In this document: one piece after another, positions 26,652-35,182 of the stretch
Layout: each line of letters opens with the position of its first letter
How positions within the stretch are numbered: position 1 is the first letter of the stretch
Notes under the pieces: generated by a model
The model's database searches: none
What the model was told of the DNA's origin: nothing
What the model saw: only the letters and a program-made list of their open reading frames with translations
Origin: JAHOYW01 sp963664605
GTDB taxonomy: Bacteria > Verrucomicrobiota > Lentisphaeria > Victivallales > Victivallaceae
DNA: 64,000 nucleotides
Assembly (NCBI GenBank): GCA_963664605.1
Contig: OY761536.1
Coordinates: 1,240,001-1,304,000 of the forward strand
Direction of reading: 5' to 3'
Translations under genes and position numbers: made by a program

Positions 26652-27476
26652 CTAAGCTGTTTGACTTTCCAATTCAGTTGCATTTTCCGGCGAAGACTTA
26701 AGTTTGTTCCAAAGCGCGATTACCGGACCTGAGAGAATATAGAGATTTATTAATACAGCTAATGCTGCTATTTTAAACAGAAAAACCACCAGGAAGAATA
26801 TTAAAAAAAGCACCAGTCGGCGTTTATTGCGTTTCATTGAGAAAAACCATTTGCCAACATGGATGTAAGGAAAACTGCTAATCATTAATAACCCCAGTAC
26901 TGCCGAGTAAATAGGCAGCCCAAAGGATAAAGAACCAATAGGACACAATCCCGTATTGCAGAAAATAACTATACTGCAAATTGCCGCGGCTGCTCCGGGT
27001 GTGGGTAGGCCAGTGAACTTTTCACTGCTTTTTTTCTCAAGCATCGCATGGACGTTATATGTTGCCAGACGCAGGGCCGCGCCGCCAAGATAGACTGCGG
27101 TCAATCCGCAGACTAGAAGGTATTGGGTCTGTGTCATGGTTTGAAGACAGTATGACATGATTGCCACAAGGGTGGCCGGCGCTACTCCAAAAGTCACCAT
27201 GTCCGCCAGAGAGTCCATCTGAATACCTTTCATACTTGCCGCATTGAAAATACGCGCCGCAAAACCATCCAGGGCGTCAAAAAACATTGCAAAGATAATT
27301 ATCCAGGCGGAAATAGCAAAGACATCAGTTACCCCTTGTGGGCTTGCATATGCTCGTAAAGTATATAAAATAGCTCCGAATCCGCAAATTGAATTACATA
27401 AAGTTAAAGCGTTTGGGACAGACTTGAACCAGCGGTTGCGGTCAATTAATGATTTGAATTGTTTTTTGACAAACAT
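26652..27476 (-). CDS. pssA: CDP-diacylglycerol-serine O-phosphatidyltransferase
   Basis: PssA makes phosphatidylserine from CDP-diacylglycerol and serine in the inner membrane. The CDP-alcohol phosphotransferase motif is present with its aspartates (FDALDGFAARIF then MKGIQMDSLADMVTFG). Several membrane helices make up the 274 residues. The gene lies 7 bp after psd, so the two steps to phosphatidylethanolamine are encoded together. The C-terminal helix pair beyond residue 200 is longer than in minimal family members. Confidence 0.94.
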   Translation of the reverse strand: MFVKKQFKSLIDRNRWFKSVPNALTLCNSICGFGAILYTLRAYASPQGVTDVFAISAWIIIFAMFFDALDGFAARIFNAASMKGIQMDSLADMVTFGVAPATLVAIMSYCLQTMTQTQYLLVCGLTAVYLGGAALRLATYNVHAMLEKKSSEKFTGLPTPGAAAAICSIVIFCNTGLCPIGSLSFGLPIYSAVLGLLMISSFPYIHVGKWFFSMKRNKRRLVLFLIFFLVVFLFKIAALAVLINLYILSGPVIALWNKLKSSPENATELESQTA

Positions 27477-27483
27477 ATTTAGT

Positions 27484-28179
27484 CTACTCGTATTTATTAA
27501 CTTTGACCATTACGCTGCTTCCGGCTGAAACTCTGTCTCCAATGCCTACTTGAACTTCAAAATCATCAGAAACAGGAATATAAAGTTCAGTTCGTGAACC
27601 AAATTTTATCATTCCGTAAATCGCGCCACGCTCTATTTTGTCACCGATTTCCACAGGACATACTATGCGCCGGGCAATCGCGCCTGAAATCTGACGTATA
27701 GCCATTGGAAACTTAAAGTCATTTATTTTAGCTGTACCGCCAATGGTCATAGCTTCATTTTCCTTAGCGCAGTCAGGATTACGGGCATCAAGATAACGAC
27801 CTTTGCGGTAATGTTTATAAGTGATTTCAAGATCGCTGGACGCACGGTTCAAATGAACATCCAGGACAGAAAGGAAAATACCGATACGCAGGGCGTCTTT
27901 GCCGGCGAAAGGCTCGATTCCATGATCGCTGACAACTTCAATGTCTTTGATTACCCCGTCAGCCGGACTAATCATCAGTTGGGCGTCGCGTGGAACATCA
28001 CGAACAGGATTGCGGAAAAACGCGGCAATCCCCAGCCAGCAGATAAATGCGACAAGTGCTAATGTGAATCCTGTTATCGGGGCATAATAAACCGCTAAAA
28101 CTATAAACGCGGCAATCAGAACTAAAGCAATCAAACCGCTTGAACCCCATTCCCGAAAACCAAATCTACTTAATGTCAT
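27484..28179 (-). CDS. psd: Phosphatidylserine decarboxylase proenzyme (short form)
   Basis: Psd decarboxylates phosphatidylserine to phosphatidylethanolamine, using a pyruvoyl group made by self-cleavage. The 231-residue short-form protein has two N-terminal membrane helices and PADGVIKDI. The cleavage motif FGSRTEL has the predicted cut between Gly194 and Ser195. Cleavage leaves a small alpha subunit of about 37 residues. It is the first gene of a three-gene minus-strand run with pssA and an epimerase; AGGAAT precedes the ATG. Confidence 0.93.
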   Translation of the reverse strand: MTLSRFGFREWGSSGLIALVLIAAFIVLAVYYAPITGFTLALVAFICWLGIAAFFRNPVRDVPRDAQLMISPADGVIKDIEVVSDHGIEPFAGKDALRIGIFLSVLDVHLNRASSDLEITYKHYRKGRYLDARNPDCAKENEAMTIGGTAKINDFKFPMAIRQISGAIARRIVCPVEIGDKIERGAIYGMIKFGSRTELYIPVSDDFEVQVGIGDRVSAGSSVMVKVNKYE

Positions 28180-28245
28180 TTGTTATTCCTTATGATTAAA
28201 CTGAACCTGATAATGTAATGCTAAAAGTTCCTTTTGCAACTTGAA

Positions 28246-28767
28246 TCAAGCAGTTTGAGCTTCTTTTAATTTTTCCAGGCGTTTTTTAAGTTTCTTTTCT
28301 TTGAGCTTGCGGTACTGTTTTACCCAGTATAAAGAAAAGAAATATCCGGGGACGGCCAGAATAATTCCAAACAGAAAACCACCGACAAAAAATGAAGCGA
28401 CGATCTGTCCACCTAGAGCGGTGAGAGAGGACCAGGTCCTTTCATTGAGTAATGTTTGCAGTTGTTTCTCAACTTTGTCAAGCTGTAAGGGGTTTCCTAT
28501 CAGATAACTTCCGATCCAGCACTGTACCGGGTATATGAAAAAAATAGTAACGTGGTTTGTGACCCAGGTGCAGGCAAATGCCGGAATCTTGGCTGCCTTT
28601 AAAAGAAATGCCAGCGCTATAGCTACAGGAATCTGCAGTCCAAAAGGAATAACCAGTCCGACCATGAAGCCAATAGCAACTCCGCGTGCTATATAATCCG
28701 GTGACCCGGCTTGTTTTACTAATTTTACGTAAATATACCCGGGCGAAAATTTATTAAGTTTTATCAT
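28246..28767 (-). CDS. DUF2062 membrane protein
   Basis: 173-residue protein with two to three membrane helices and a basic C-terminus (KKLKKRLEKLKEAQ). The pattern around ARGVAIGFMVGLVIPFGLQIPVAIALA, with later THP-like NHVTIFFIYPVQCWIG, matches DUF2062, an uncharacterised inner-membrane family often found near lipid or envelope genes. Function unknown. It is followed by psd after 66 bp, so joint transcription with the phospholipid genes is possible. The 201 bp upstream, to the next gene, contain only AT-rich sequence. Confidence 0.8.
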   Translation of the reverse strand: MIKLNKFSPGYIYVKLVKQAGSPDYIARGVAIGFMVGLVIPFGLQIPVAIALAFLLKAAKIPAFACTWVTNHVTIFFIYPVQCWIGSYLIGNPLQLDKVEKQLQTLLNERTWSSLTALGGQIVASFFVGGFLFGIILAVPGYFFSLYWVKQYRKLKEKKLKKRLEKLKEAQTA

Positions 28768-28968
28768 GAAATCCTTTTGAGTCTAAAAAATTAAAACAGA
28801 AAAGATAAGATAAACTCAAAAGAGTTTTTTGCAACAGCGGCAGAGTAATTACAGGGAAAATAGTATAATGCGCCATCAGACCCGAAAAGAAGTAAAATAA
28901 CTTTTAGTGATTTTAATGAAAGAGAAAAGGTTTCTAACTAATCAGTAAGTTATAATAAATTTATAGTT

Positions 28969-29478
28969 TTAGCCGTTTTTTTCAGGTTCGAATTTTATAC
29001 TCAGATCCAGACTTATCGAACCATTGATACATTCTATCGCGTTAATATGGACATTGCCGTTCAATTTGCTTTGCAGCAGATGGTCCAGGTCTATTGTGAT
29101 ACTTTTGCCGCTTGATGAAGCAAAGTCCGGCAGCTTTATCGTTGAAAGTATTTTTGATTCCAGGCCAACAATATCAATAATACCATTGAGCAGAGTTTGC
29201 GCCATATTATTAACCGCATTGGAAATCTTCAGGCTGCTGCCGGCAGGCTGGGCATCAGACGCGATATTTAAAGCAGCGGTAACAGCTCCGGCTTGATGAG
29301 CGAAAACCAGACTTATTATCCAGTTTTCCGGCATGCCGAAAACCCCAAGGGCTTTTCTGTCCAGACTGACATTGCAGGCAACAGTCTTGTCATGAAATTC
29401 AAGACTGTTTATTTTTCTTATTTGTTTGACCTGTGATGCCGCTTCGATCATGTCGTCGCGGCATATAGTGATTTTCAT
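28969..29478 (-). CDS. Soluble protein of unknown function, possibly CheX/CheC-like
   Basis: The 169-residue protein lacks signal or membrane segments. A helix ISNAVNNMAQTLLNGIIDIVG between two beta-rich halves recalls the CheC/CheX/FliY fold, but the phosphatase residues (ExxN) are not clear, so this is only a suggestion. It begins 4 bp after the stop of the membrane protein at 29483 and is surely co-transcribed with it. No chemotaxis genes are nearby. Confidence 0.65.
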   Translation of the reverse strand: MKITICRDDMIEAASQVKQIRKINSLEFHDKTVACNVSLDRKALGVFGMPENWIISLVFAHQAGAVTAALNIASDAQPAGSSLKISNAVNNMAQTLLNGIIDIVGLESKILSTIKLPDFASSSGKSITIDLDHLLQSKLNGNVHINAIECINGSISLDLSIKFEPEKNG

Positions 29479-29482
29479 AGAC

Positions 29483-30415
29483 TTACTTTTTCGCGTTTTT
29501 TACTGCATCAAGTTTTTCCGGCACAACTAAAATAGCCATAGCCAGATCTATAACAAAATAGTATAGGAGGAAAAGCAAATATGCAGTCAGAGGCAGTATG
29601 GAAAGCGTTGTGAGGTTTCCTATTTCTGAAAATTGAATGCTTATTTGGCCTGCACCTGCGAATTTGAAAAAAAGCAGTTCAATTATATTTAATATAGTTA
29701 AAATAACTCCGGCGGCAAAAATAACCGGAACCAGCTTGAGTAAGCCTTTCATGAAAAAGGATATTAATCCAAGGAATTCTTCTCCTGCTGAAGTTTTTTT
29801 AATTATTTCAATGTTGAGGTTTTTAGGGACGAGGCAGAGTGAAAGTATATATTCACAGAAAATAAAAACAAAAATACCTACAATAAAATGGTCAAATGAA
29901 GATGTTTTTATCCACAAGAACAGCCCGCCAAGCAAAGACAGGACTCCTGCAATACCGGCAAGCAGCGCCAGGGCATCCAAAAACGATTTGGACGAAAGCT
30001 GAGTCGGGGTGTTTTTAACTAAATGGTCCAGTGCTGGCAGAAACTTGAATGCGATATAATGAATCACAATACAGAAGAAAAACCAGATAACGCCAAGACC
30101 TATTGTCGGTCCATAAGCCACATCTTCATATCTAATCGGCAGCACAAACGAAGTTAACAGCCCCAGTACTGCGGAAAGATATAAGCCGAAAAGTCCGGCC
30201 GCAACGAGCCATTTTTCGTTTTTCTGGAGGAAATCAGAAAAGTATCCTTTTCTCAAGCTGTCCAAAAGTTTGTCAATCCAGACAGCTGTTATTTTTTCAT
30301 TAAAAACTTTTTGGGATTTATTTTCAACTTTTACATCGATTTTTGTTTCACTGCTTTTGCTTTCTTTACTCTTCGATGATTTACTTTTGCTTTCCTTGTT
30401 TTTGGCTTCGCTCAT
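29483..30415 (-). CDS. Membrane protein with Lys/Ser-rich N-terminal tail
   Basis: The first 40 residues are low-complexity (KESKSKSSKSKESK type) and probably cytoplasmic and disordered. Six or so membrane helices follow from about residue 75 to 300. I recognise no family. An ATG at 30430 is in frame, but GGAGG lies 8 nt before the ATG at 30415, which I prefer (310 residues). It is transcribed with the downstream 169-residue gene. The zinc-ribbon protein upstream is separated by 107 bp. Confidence 0.75.
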   Translation of the reverse strand: MSEAKNKESKSKSSKSKESKSSETKIDVKVENKSQKVFNEKITAVWIDKLLDSLRKGYFSDFLQKNEKWLVAAGLFGLYLSAVLGLLTSFVLPIRYEDVAYGPTIGLGVIWFFFCIVIHYIAFKFLPALDHLVKNTPTQLSSKSFLDALALLAGIAGVLSLLGGLFLWIKTSSFDHFIVGIFVFIFCEYILSLCLVPKNLNIEIIKKTSAGEEFLGLISFFMKGLLKLVPVIFAAGVILTILNIIELLFFKFAGAGQISIQFSEIGNLTTLSILPLTAYLLFLLYYFVIDLAMAILVVPEKLDAVKNAKK

Positions 30416-30522
30416 TTCCGTTCCCTCCATGCTTTGTTCTCATTAATATTAATTTAAACGCAAACTTTTATTAAATATACTATATGTTTATTTTAATGTC
30501 AACGTTTATCTATGAATATGCA

Positions 30523-31005
30523 CTAGGCTCGAAGTTTTTCTTTAACTTGGTTTGATATTCCGAGAGAAGGGGTGTTACCGGTGTTTTGTCCCAGTTTTTC
30601 TTTAACTTGGTTTGATATTCCGAGAGAAGGAGTGCTTCCTGTACTTTGTCCCAGCCTTTCCTTGATAGAATTCGACATACTGAGCGAGGGGGTGTTACCT
30701 GAGTTCTGTCCGAGTTGCCCTCCTGAAGGAGGTGCTATGGAAAGAGAAGAAATTTTTCCGGCTTTATTGTCCTGAATTTTTTTGTTCAGAGAATCCGGCA
30801 AGGTTAGTTTGGGAATATTTATGTTTCCCGCTGAATCCGGTTTGATGCCAGTCTTTTTTATTTCAGGAATAGTTATTTTAATCGGCGGAGGCTCAATATC
30901 CGGTATGGAAATAAGCATATCGCATTTTGAACACTCGATTTCTTCACCAGCGAAACTTTCATCTGCTTGATAACGTTGTCCGCACTTACTGCAACTAAAT
31001 CTCAT
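30523..31005 (-). CDS. N-terminal zinc ribbon plus 20-residue tandem repeats
   Basis: The 160-residue protein begins with a treble-clef/MJ0042-like zinc ribbon (MRFSCSKCGQRYQADES, then ECSKC). A proline-rich linker follows, and then a C-terminal array of about three 20-residue repeats of the form 'TPSLGISNQVKEKLGQ-TG'. The repeats are encoded by DNA of exact 60-bp period. No catalytic motif is present, so it may be a binding or scaffold protein. The frame is open to 31038, but homology to zinc ribbons starts at the ATG at 31003-31005. Confidence 0.75.
   Translation of the reverse strand: MRFSCSKCGQRYQADESFAGEEIECSKCDMLISIPDIEPPPIKITIPEIKKTGIKPDSAGNINIPKLTLPDSLNKKIQDNKAGKISSLSIAPPSGGQLGQNSGNTPSLSMSNSIKERLGQSTGSTPSLGISNQVKEKLGQNTGNTPSLGISNQVKEKLRA
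30535..30720. repeat. 60-bp tandem repeat array inside a coding region
   Basis: Three consecutive 60-bp units (30541-30600, 30601-30660, 30661-30720) plus a short partial at 30535-30540. Units 1 and 2 differ at about 8 of 60 positions; unit 3 is more diverged. The period is a multiple of three, so copy number can change without breaking the frame. Confidence 0.9.
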
Positions 31006-31267
31006 ACTATTTCGACCCCCGGAAATGTTCTGCCCCAAATAGACTATTAGTTATTGTTTGTATAAATCAATTCAATCAGAGATTAAAAAAATAACACCGG
31101 ATATAATAGGTGTGCAGACATAGTTTTTCAAATTCATTAGGGGAAATTCCATTAACAAAAAAATATCTGCTTGAATTATTTGCTTTATCATGATATATTC
31201 GAACTAAGAGTAACTGGTTTATATCTCAATGTTGAATCAATAATTATAGAAAGGAGTGTATTTTATC

Positions 31268-32008
31268 ATGTTAAAAACTATATTTTTCTGTACCGTTTTT
31301 GCCTTTTTAATCCTGAATCTCTCAGCTCTGAATATTACAACCACCGACGGTAAAGTATATAAAAATGTTACAGTAACTAATGTTATGCCTGATGCTGTAG
31401 GCTTCATGTATACTAAAGCCGATGGTGTCACTTCTGTTCTTCGTGATGTGAAGCTGGCTTCACTCACCAGGGATTTGCAAAAGAAGTTCCACTACTCTCC
31501 TAAAAAAGCTGAGGCGTTCAAAAAACAGGTTGCGATATTCGAAAATAAACGCAGCAAGCTTTTAATAAAGCACCATAAAGAAGATCTCAAGCTTTTTAGA
31601 GAACAGAAAAAAGTTGCACAGGAACTTGACGGAATAAAAGCTCTTCTCCGCGCCCATCGCATTGATTGCTGGGTTCATATAATTCGTGCGGTTGGAAAGA
31701 ATGACTGTATTGCTGAGATGACTTCGACTAAATCAGAACCGGCGGCTTCGGGATATGGCTATCTGGGTAAAATATATATCCGTAATCTTAACGGGCCGCA
31801 AAACACACGTCTTGATGTGAGGTTGTTCCCCACTGGCGAAAGTAAATCTTTTGAGGATGGAACCTTCCCTGTATATGATACTGACTTAAATGGATACGCA
31901 TTGAAGATACTGCAAGAAAAAGAATCAGGTGAAACACCGGTTACTCCTCAAAATATGGTGTTTCCGGTAAACGCGCCTAAAGCAAATGCGCCTAAAAAGA
32001 AAAAATGA
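31268..32008 (+). CDS. Secreted protein with PVC-type N-terminal module
   Basis: A signal peptide (MLKTIFFCTVFAFLILNLSA) is followed by a small beta module starting ITTTDGKVYKNVTV, then FMYTKADGVTSVL and LTRDLQKKFHYSPKKAEAFKKQ. As far as I recall, this arrangement is frequent at the N-termini of secreted proteins from Verrucomicrobia, Lentisphaerae and relatives. The 246-residue protein ends in a Lys/Pro tail. Function unknown. AAGGAG lies 11 nt before the ATG. It precedes the PBP-like pedestal gene by 43 bp, so a shared transcript and envelope role are plausible. Confidence 0.75.
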   Translation: MLKTIFFCTVFAFLILNLSALNITTTDGKVYKNVTVTNVMPDAVGFMYTKADGVTSVLRDVKLASLTRDLQKKFHYSPKKAEAFKKQVAIFENKRSKLLIKHHKEDLKLFREQKKVAQELDGIKALLRAHRIDCWVHIIRAVGKNDCIAEMTSTKSEPAASGYGYLGKIYIRNLNGPQNTRLDVRLFPTGESKSFEDGTFPVYDTDLNGYALKILQEKESGETPVTPQNMVFPVNAPKANAPKKKK

Positions 32009-32051
32009 CCGGTTGAAATCATAACTGTCCCGCAACAATTTTGAGGATAAA

Positions 32052-32747
32052 ATGCTGGATAAGAAAAACTTTAAAAAGCAGGCGGATATTATTATCCGGA
32101 CCCTTGCCCTGTGGGCCGTGGTCTGCGTTGCTGTGTTTTTTTATTATGCAGTTATCGCGAAGACAGAATATATCAGACTTGGAAACAGGATTGCCAGTCG
32201 CGAATTACTGTATTACCCGGAACGTTCGAGAATTCTTGATAAAAACGGTGTTGTTCTGGCATGGAGTGAAAAATACTATGACTTATATTACAATAACCTC
32301 ACCGGTTCACCCAAGCGGATAGAAATTATCTATGAAAAAGTGAAAAAAATATTTCCACATGTCCAAAGACCTCCTGTTGACGATTTTCATTCAATAATGC
32401 TGCGTGCCTTGCAGCCGCGGCAGATCTTAGCTCTGGAAAAATCAGTTTACCTTTTTCAAGAGCTTCAAATAGAACCAAGAATAGAGCGTAAAGTAGTTGA
32501 TTACCCCAAAATCCGGGCATATGTTGGAGGGGTTAAGCTGGAAAAAGGGCGGCTTGTAGGAGTTTCCGGGATAGAAAAAGCTTACAATGAGATTTTAAGC
32601 GGTATTCCCGGCAGATATAGAATAATGCTTGACCGTAACAAAAACTGGATAAAAAATTCGGGAATATCCATAAAACTGGCAGCTCCGGGAAAAGATGTAA
32701 AGCTGAAACTGTCTCTTGAAGAAATACTAAAACGGCGGGAACCATGA
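32052..32747 (+). CDS. PBP2-like anchor/pedestal protein lacking the transpeptidase domain
   Basis: The 231-residue protein aligns by eye with the N-terminal, non-catalytic part of class B penicillin-binding proteins. It has a single membrane anchor (about 15-35), the RSRILDKNGVVLA motif at 58-70 (the RG-I-DRNG-LA box), VSGIEKAYNEILSGIPG at 171-187 (matching SGLE..YE..L.G..G) and GKDVKLKLSLEE at 213-224. It stops exactly where the transpeptidase domain would begin, so SxxK, SxN and KTG motifs are absent. The stop overlaps the start of a SEDS gene by 4 bp (ATGA). In RodA-PBP2 complexes the pedestal activates the SEDS polymerase, so this may be a dedicated activator. Confidence 0.85.
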   Translation: MLDKKNFKKQADIIIRTLALWAVVCVAVFFYYAVIAKTEYIRLGNRIASRELLYYPERSRILDKNGVVLAWSEKYYDLYYNNLTGSPKRIEIIYEKVKKIFPHVQRPPVDDFHSIMLRALQPRQILALEKSVYLFQELQIEPRIERKVVDYPKIRAYVGGVKLEKGRLVGVSGIEKAYNEILSGIPGRYRIMLDRNKNWIKNSGISIKLAAPGKDVKLKLSLEEILKRREP

Positions 32748-33856
32748 AACAGGAAGAATTAAACAGCAAAATATTTAATACTACGGTCTTGGTCCAGAGT
32801 TTATTGTTTCTCTTGTGTATCTGGGGATGCCTGGCTATTTACAACTCAAATACTCTTGGCGCTTCCCCGCTTTATTTTGTCGGACGGCAGCTGCTCTGGC
32901 TGGTTATGGGGATGCTGGTAATGCTCGCCGCCCAGCGGGTCCCGTTCTCTTTTTACAGTGATAATGCGCTTACTGCCAGTGCGATAGCTTATATTTCCTT
33001 GCTTGCGGTATTATTGTGGGGAACACAAATAAATGGAATGCGCGGCTGGTTTACTTTCGGCTGGACATCAGCCTCTATCCAGCCTTCGGAATTTGCCAAA
33101 CCATTTTTTGTCTTGATGTTATGTCATCTTGCTGTGAGAGGCAAAAACGACTTTAAAACCTTTCTGCGCCTGTCAGCGGCAACCTTGCTGTGGCTGATAC
33201 CGATTCTGCTTGAACCTGATGCCGGAACTGCAGTTGTTTACCTTCTGGCGTTTATTATAGTTTGTATTCTTTCCGGTGTGAAATGGAGGTATCTCTTGCT
33301 GATTCCCGCCATCCTGACGCCGGTCGCGATATGGGTTCTTTATGAAAATCCTTATATACTGAAAAGATTTACCGGTTTCTGGAATCCGGCAAGTGATCCG
33401 CTTGGCAGCGGCTGGCATATACGTCAATTTCAGTTCACTATTGCCCGCGGCGGCTGGTTCGGAGTGAAAATCGGCAAGGCTGCGTGGTCGAATTCTTACC
33501 TTCCTTTGGCACACAGCGATTCTGTCTTTGCGACAGTTGCTGAATCTTTGGGCTTTATCGGAACTCTTCCTATTCTTCTGATTCTAGGTGTCATAATTTT
33601 TGTCTTATACCGGCTTACTCTACATTTGCAGGGACAATATCAAAAATTATTTATTGTCGGGACGCTTTCATTAATTGCTGTCCAGACATTAATTCATATC
33701 AGCGTAAATGTAGCTTTGATTCCGCCGACCGGACTAACATTGCCATTGCTTAGTTACGGAGGAAGTTCGCTGTTGTCAACACTCTTGACTTTCGGGATAA
33801 TATTAAGTGCCCTGAACTTCCATCCTTTGGATGAAGAACACAACTTCTATAACTGA
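32744..33856 (+). CDS. SEDS-family peptidoglycan glycosyltransferase (RodA/FtsW type)
   Basis: 370-residue polytopic protein with SEDS signatures: IQPSEFAKP at 112-120, EPDAGTA near 157-163, YLPLAHSDSVFATVAES with Asp259 at the catalytic position, and LTLPLLSYGGSS at the C-terminus. These suggest an active lipid II polymerase. It is the second SEDS gene of the window; the RodA at 8683 is more canonical. It is translationally coupled to the preceding transpeptidase-less pedestal, which takes the place normally held by a full class B PBP. FtsW, RodA or a specialised SpoVE-like role cannot be told apart from sequence. Confidence 0.92.
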   Translation: MKQEELNSKIFNTTVLVQSLLFLLCIWGCLAIYNSNTLGASPLYFVGRQLLWLVMGMLVMLAAQRVPFSFYSDNALTASAIAYISLLAVLLWGTQINGMRGWFTFGWTSASIQPSEFAKPFFVLMLCHLAVRGKNDFKTFLRLSAATLLWLIPILLEPDAGTAVVYLLAFIIVCILSGVKWRYLLLIPAILTPVAIWVLYENPYILKRFTGFWNPASDPLGSGWHIRQFQFTIARGGWFGVKIGKAAWSNSYLPLAHSDSVFATVAESLGFIGTLPILLILGVIIFVLYRLTLHLQGQYQKLFIVGTLSLIAVQTLIHISVNVALIPPTGLTLPLLSYGGSSLLSTLLTFGIILSALNFHPLDEEHNFYN

Positions 33857-33883
33857 TTACAAAAAGACGTAATCAAAGAAATG

Positions 33884-35071
33884 TTATTTCATTACCTCTT
33901 TAAGCGGGACATTGTGTTTTTTAGCTAATGCCGCGCAGTCTTCAAATTCCGGTGAACTGGTTAAATCCTTACCCTTGTATGAAGCGATTTTCATCCGTAC
34001 CTTGCCGTATGGAGTTTCTTTTTCCTCAAAACGGCACTGCATGCAGTGCCGGGTTACTTCGTATTCGCGGACTCCGAAACTGCTGGTTTCCGTTAAAATC
34101 AATTCAAGTAGTTCAGTTTTCAGATTTTGAGAGCATAGAACTGACAGCAGTATGCCCGGACGCTGTTTCTTCATGCTGATCGGCTGAGTCCAGACGTCCA
34201 GAGCTCCGGCATCCAGTAATTTATTGAAAGCATAGCCGATCACTTCCGGCGTGGAGTCATCAATATTTGTTTCCAGAACAATAAGCTTATGTTTGCTGGA
34301 ATTTTTTTCAGTATTTTCATATAAACTGGCGCGGAGCAGATTAGGACGCTTGCTGAGCTCGCGATGTCCGAAACTGTCAGCGGATTTTAGAATCATTGCT
34401 TCAGCTGGAATTTCAGCTTTCGGCAGAACTGCCAGCAAAGCGGCTCCAGTTGGTGTCAACAGTTCGAAAGGCTCGTCAGTTGGAGCTGACTGCAAACCGA
34501 GCTTCAACATTTCCAAAGTAGCCGGCGCGGGCAAAGGATAGGTTCCGTGTTGACATTTGAAAGTGCCGGTTCCGGTGGGCAGCGGTGATACGGAAATAGC
34601 TTCCGCTCCGAGTTTGTTGAATGCCAGACAGCACCCGACTATATCGACGATGGAATCCACCGCGCCGACTTCGTGGAAGTGAACCTCGCCGGCTGGTTTC
34701 CCGTGGACTTTTCCTTCAGCTTCAGCCAGAGCACTAAATACTTTCAAGCTCATAGTTTTGACTTCCGCTGCTAAACTGCTTTTTTCAATCAAGGTTTTTA
34801 TATCATTGAAATTGCGTCCGTGATGATGATCATGGTGGTGATGGCCGTGGGTATGATCGTGATGATGATGTTCATGTATTTCGACTTCGACCTGAATACC
34901 ATTGTTGATTCCGTGTGACTGCCATGGTCTGCTTTTTATTAAAAAGTTATCAGGAATCAAGCTTTTCAACTCATTGTTGAGTTCCTCAATATCCACACCC
35001 AAACCAATCAAAGCTCCCAGGATCATGTCCCCTGAAGCTCCGCCGACGCTGTCAAACCGTATAATTTTCAT
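33884..35071 (-). CDS. larC: Nickel pincer cofactor biosynthesis protein LarC
   Basis: LarC inserts nickel into the pincer pyridinium cofactor of lactate racemase and related enzymes. The 395-residue protein starts FDSVGGASGDMILGALI, has a histidine-rich metal-binding stretch (about residues 70-86) and the EVHFHEVGAVDSIVDI segment, all typical. In some bacteria LarC is made by a programmed frameshift between two genes; here a single uninterrupted frame encodes it. No larA, larB or larE is in the window, so the client enzyme is elsewhere. It is convergent with the SEDS gene. Confidence 0.93.
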   Translation of the reverse strand: MKIIRFDSVGGASGDMILGALIGLGVDIEELNNELKSLIPDNFLIKSRPWQSHGINNGIQVEVEIHEHHHHDHTHGHHHHDHHHGRNFNDIKTLIEKSSLAAEVKTMSLKVFSALAEAEGKVHGKPAGEVHFHEVGAVDSIVDIVGCCLAFNKLGAEAISVSPLPTGTGTFKCQHGTYPLPAPATLEMLKLGLQSAPTDEPFELLTPTGAALLAVLPKAEIPAEAMILKSADSFGHRELSKRPNLLRASLYENTEKNSSKHKLIVLETNIDDSTPEVIGYAFNKLLDAGALDVWTQPISMKKQRPGILLSVLCSQNLKTELLELILTETSSFGVREYEVTRHCMQCRFEEKETPYGKVRMKIASYKGKDLTSSPEFEDCAALAKKHNVPLKEVMK

Positions 35072-35182
35072 AACTTTCTCTTTGATTTTTTTGCATTTCA
35101 GTTAAAAATACACCATATAATGCAAATATCAAAGACATAGGCTATATTATTTTAATACCGCAGCAAATAGTAAAAATTAAAC

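Noticed and set aside
30541..30720. CRISPR-like array
   Set aside because: Units are contiguous without spacers and encode in-frame protein repeats.
32700..33000. Frameshift explaining the missing PBP transpeptidase domain
   Set aside because: The next gene starts inside the stop codon and codes for a complete SEDS protein; no room or sequence for a 300-residue domain exists.
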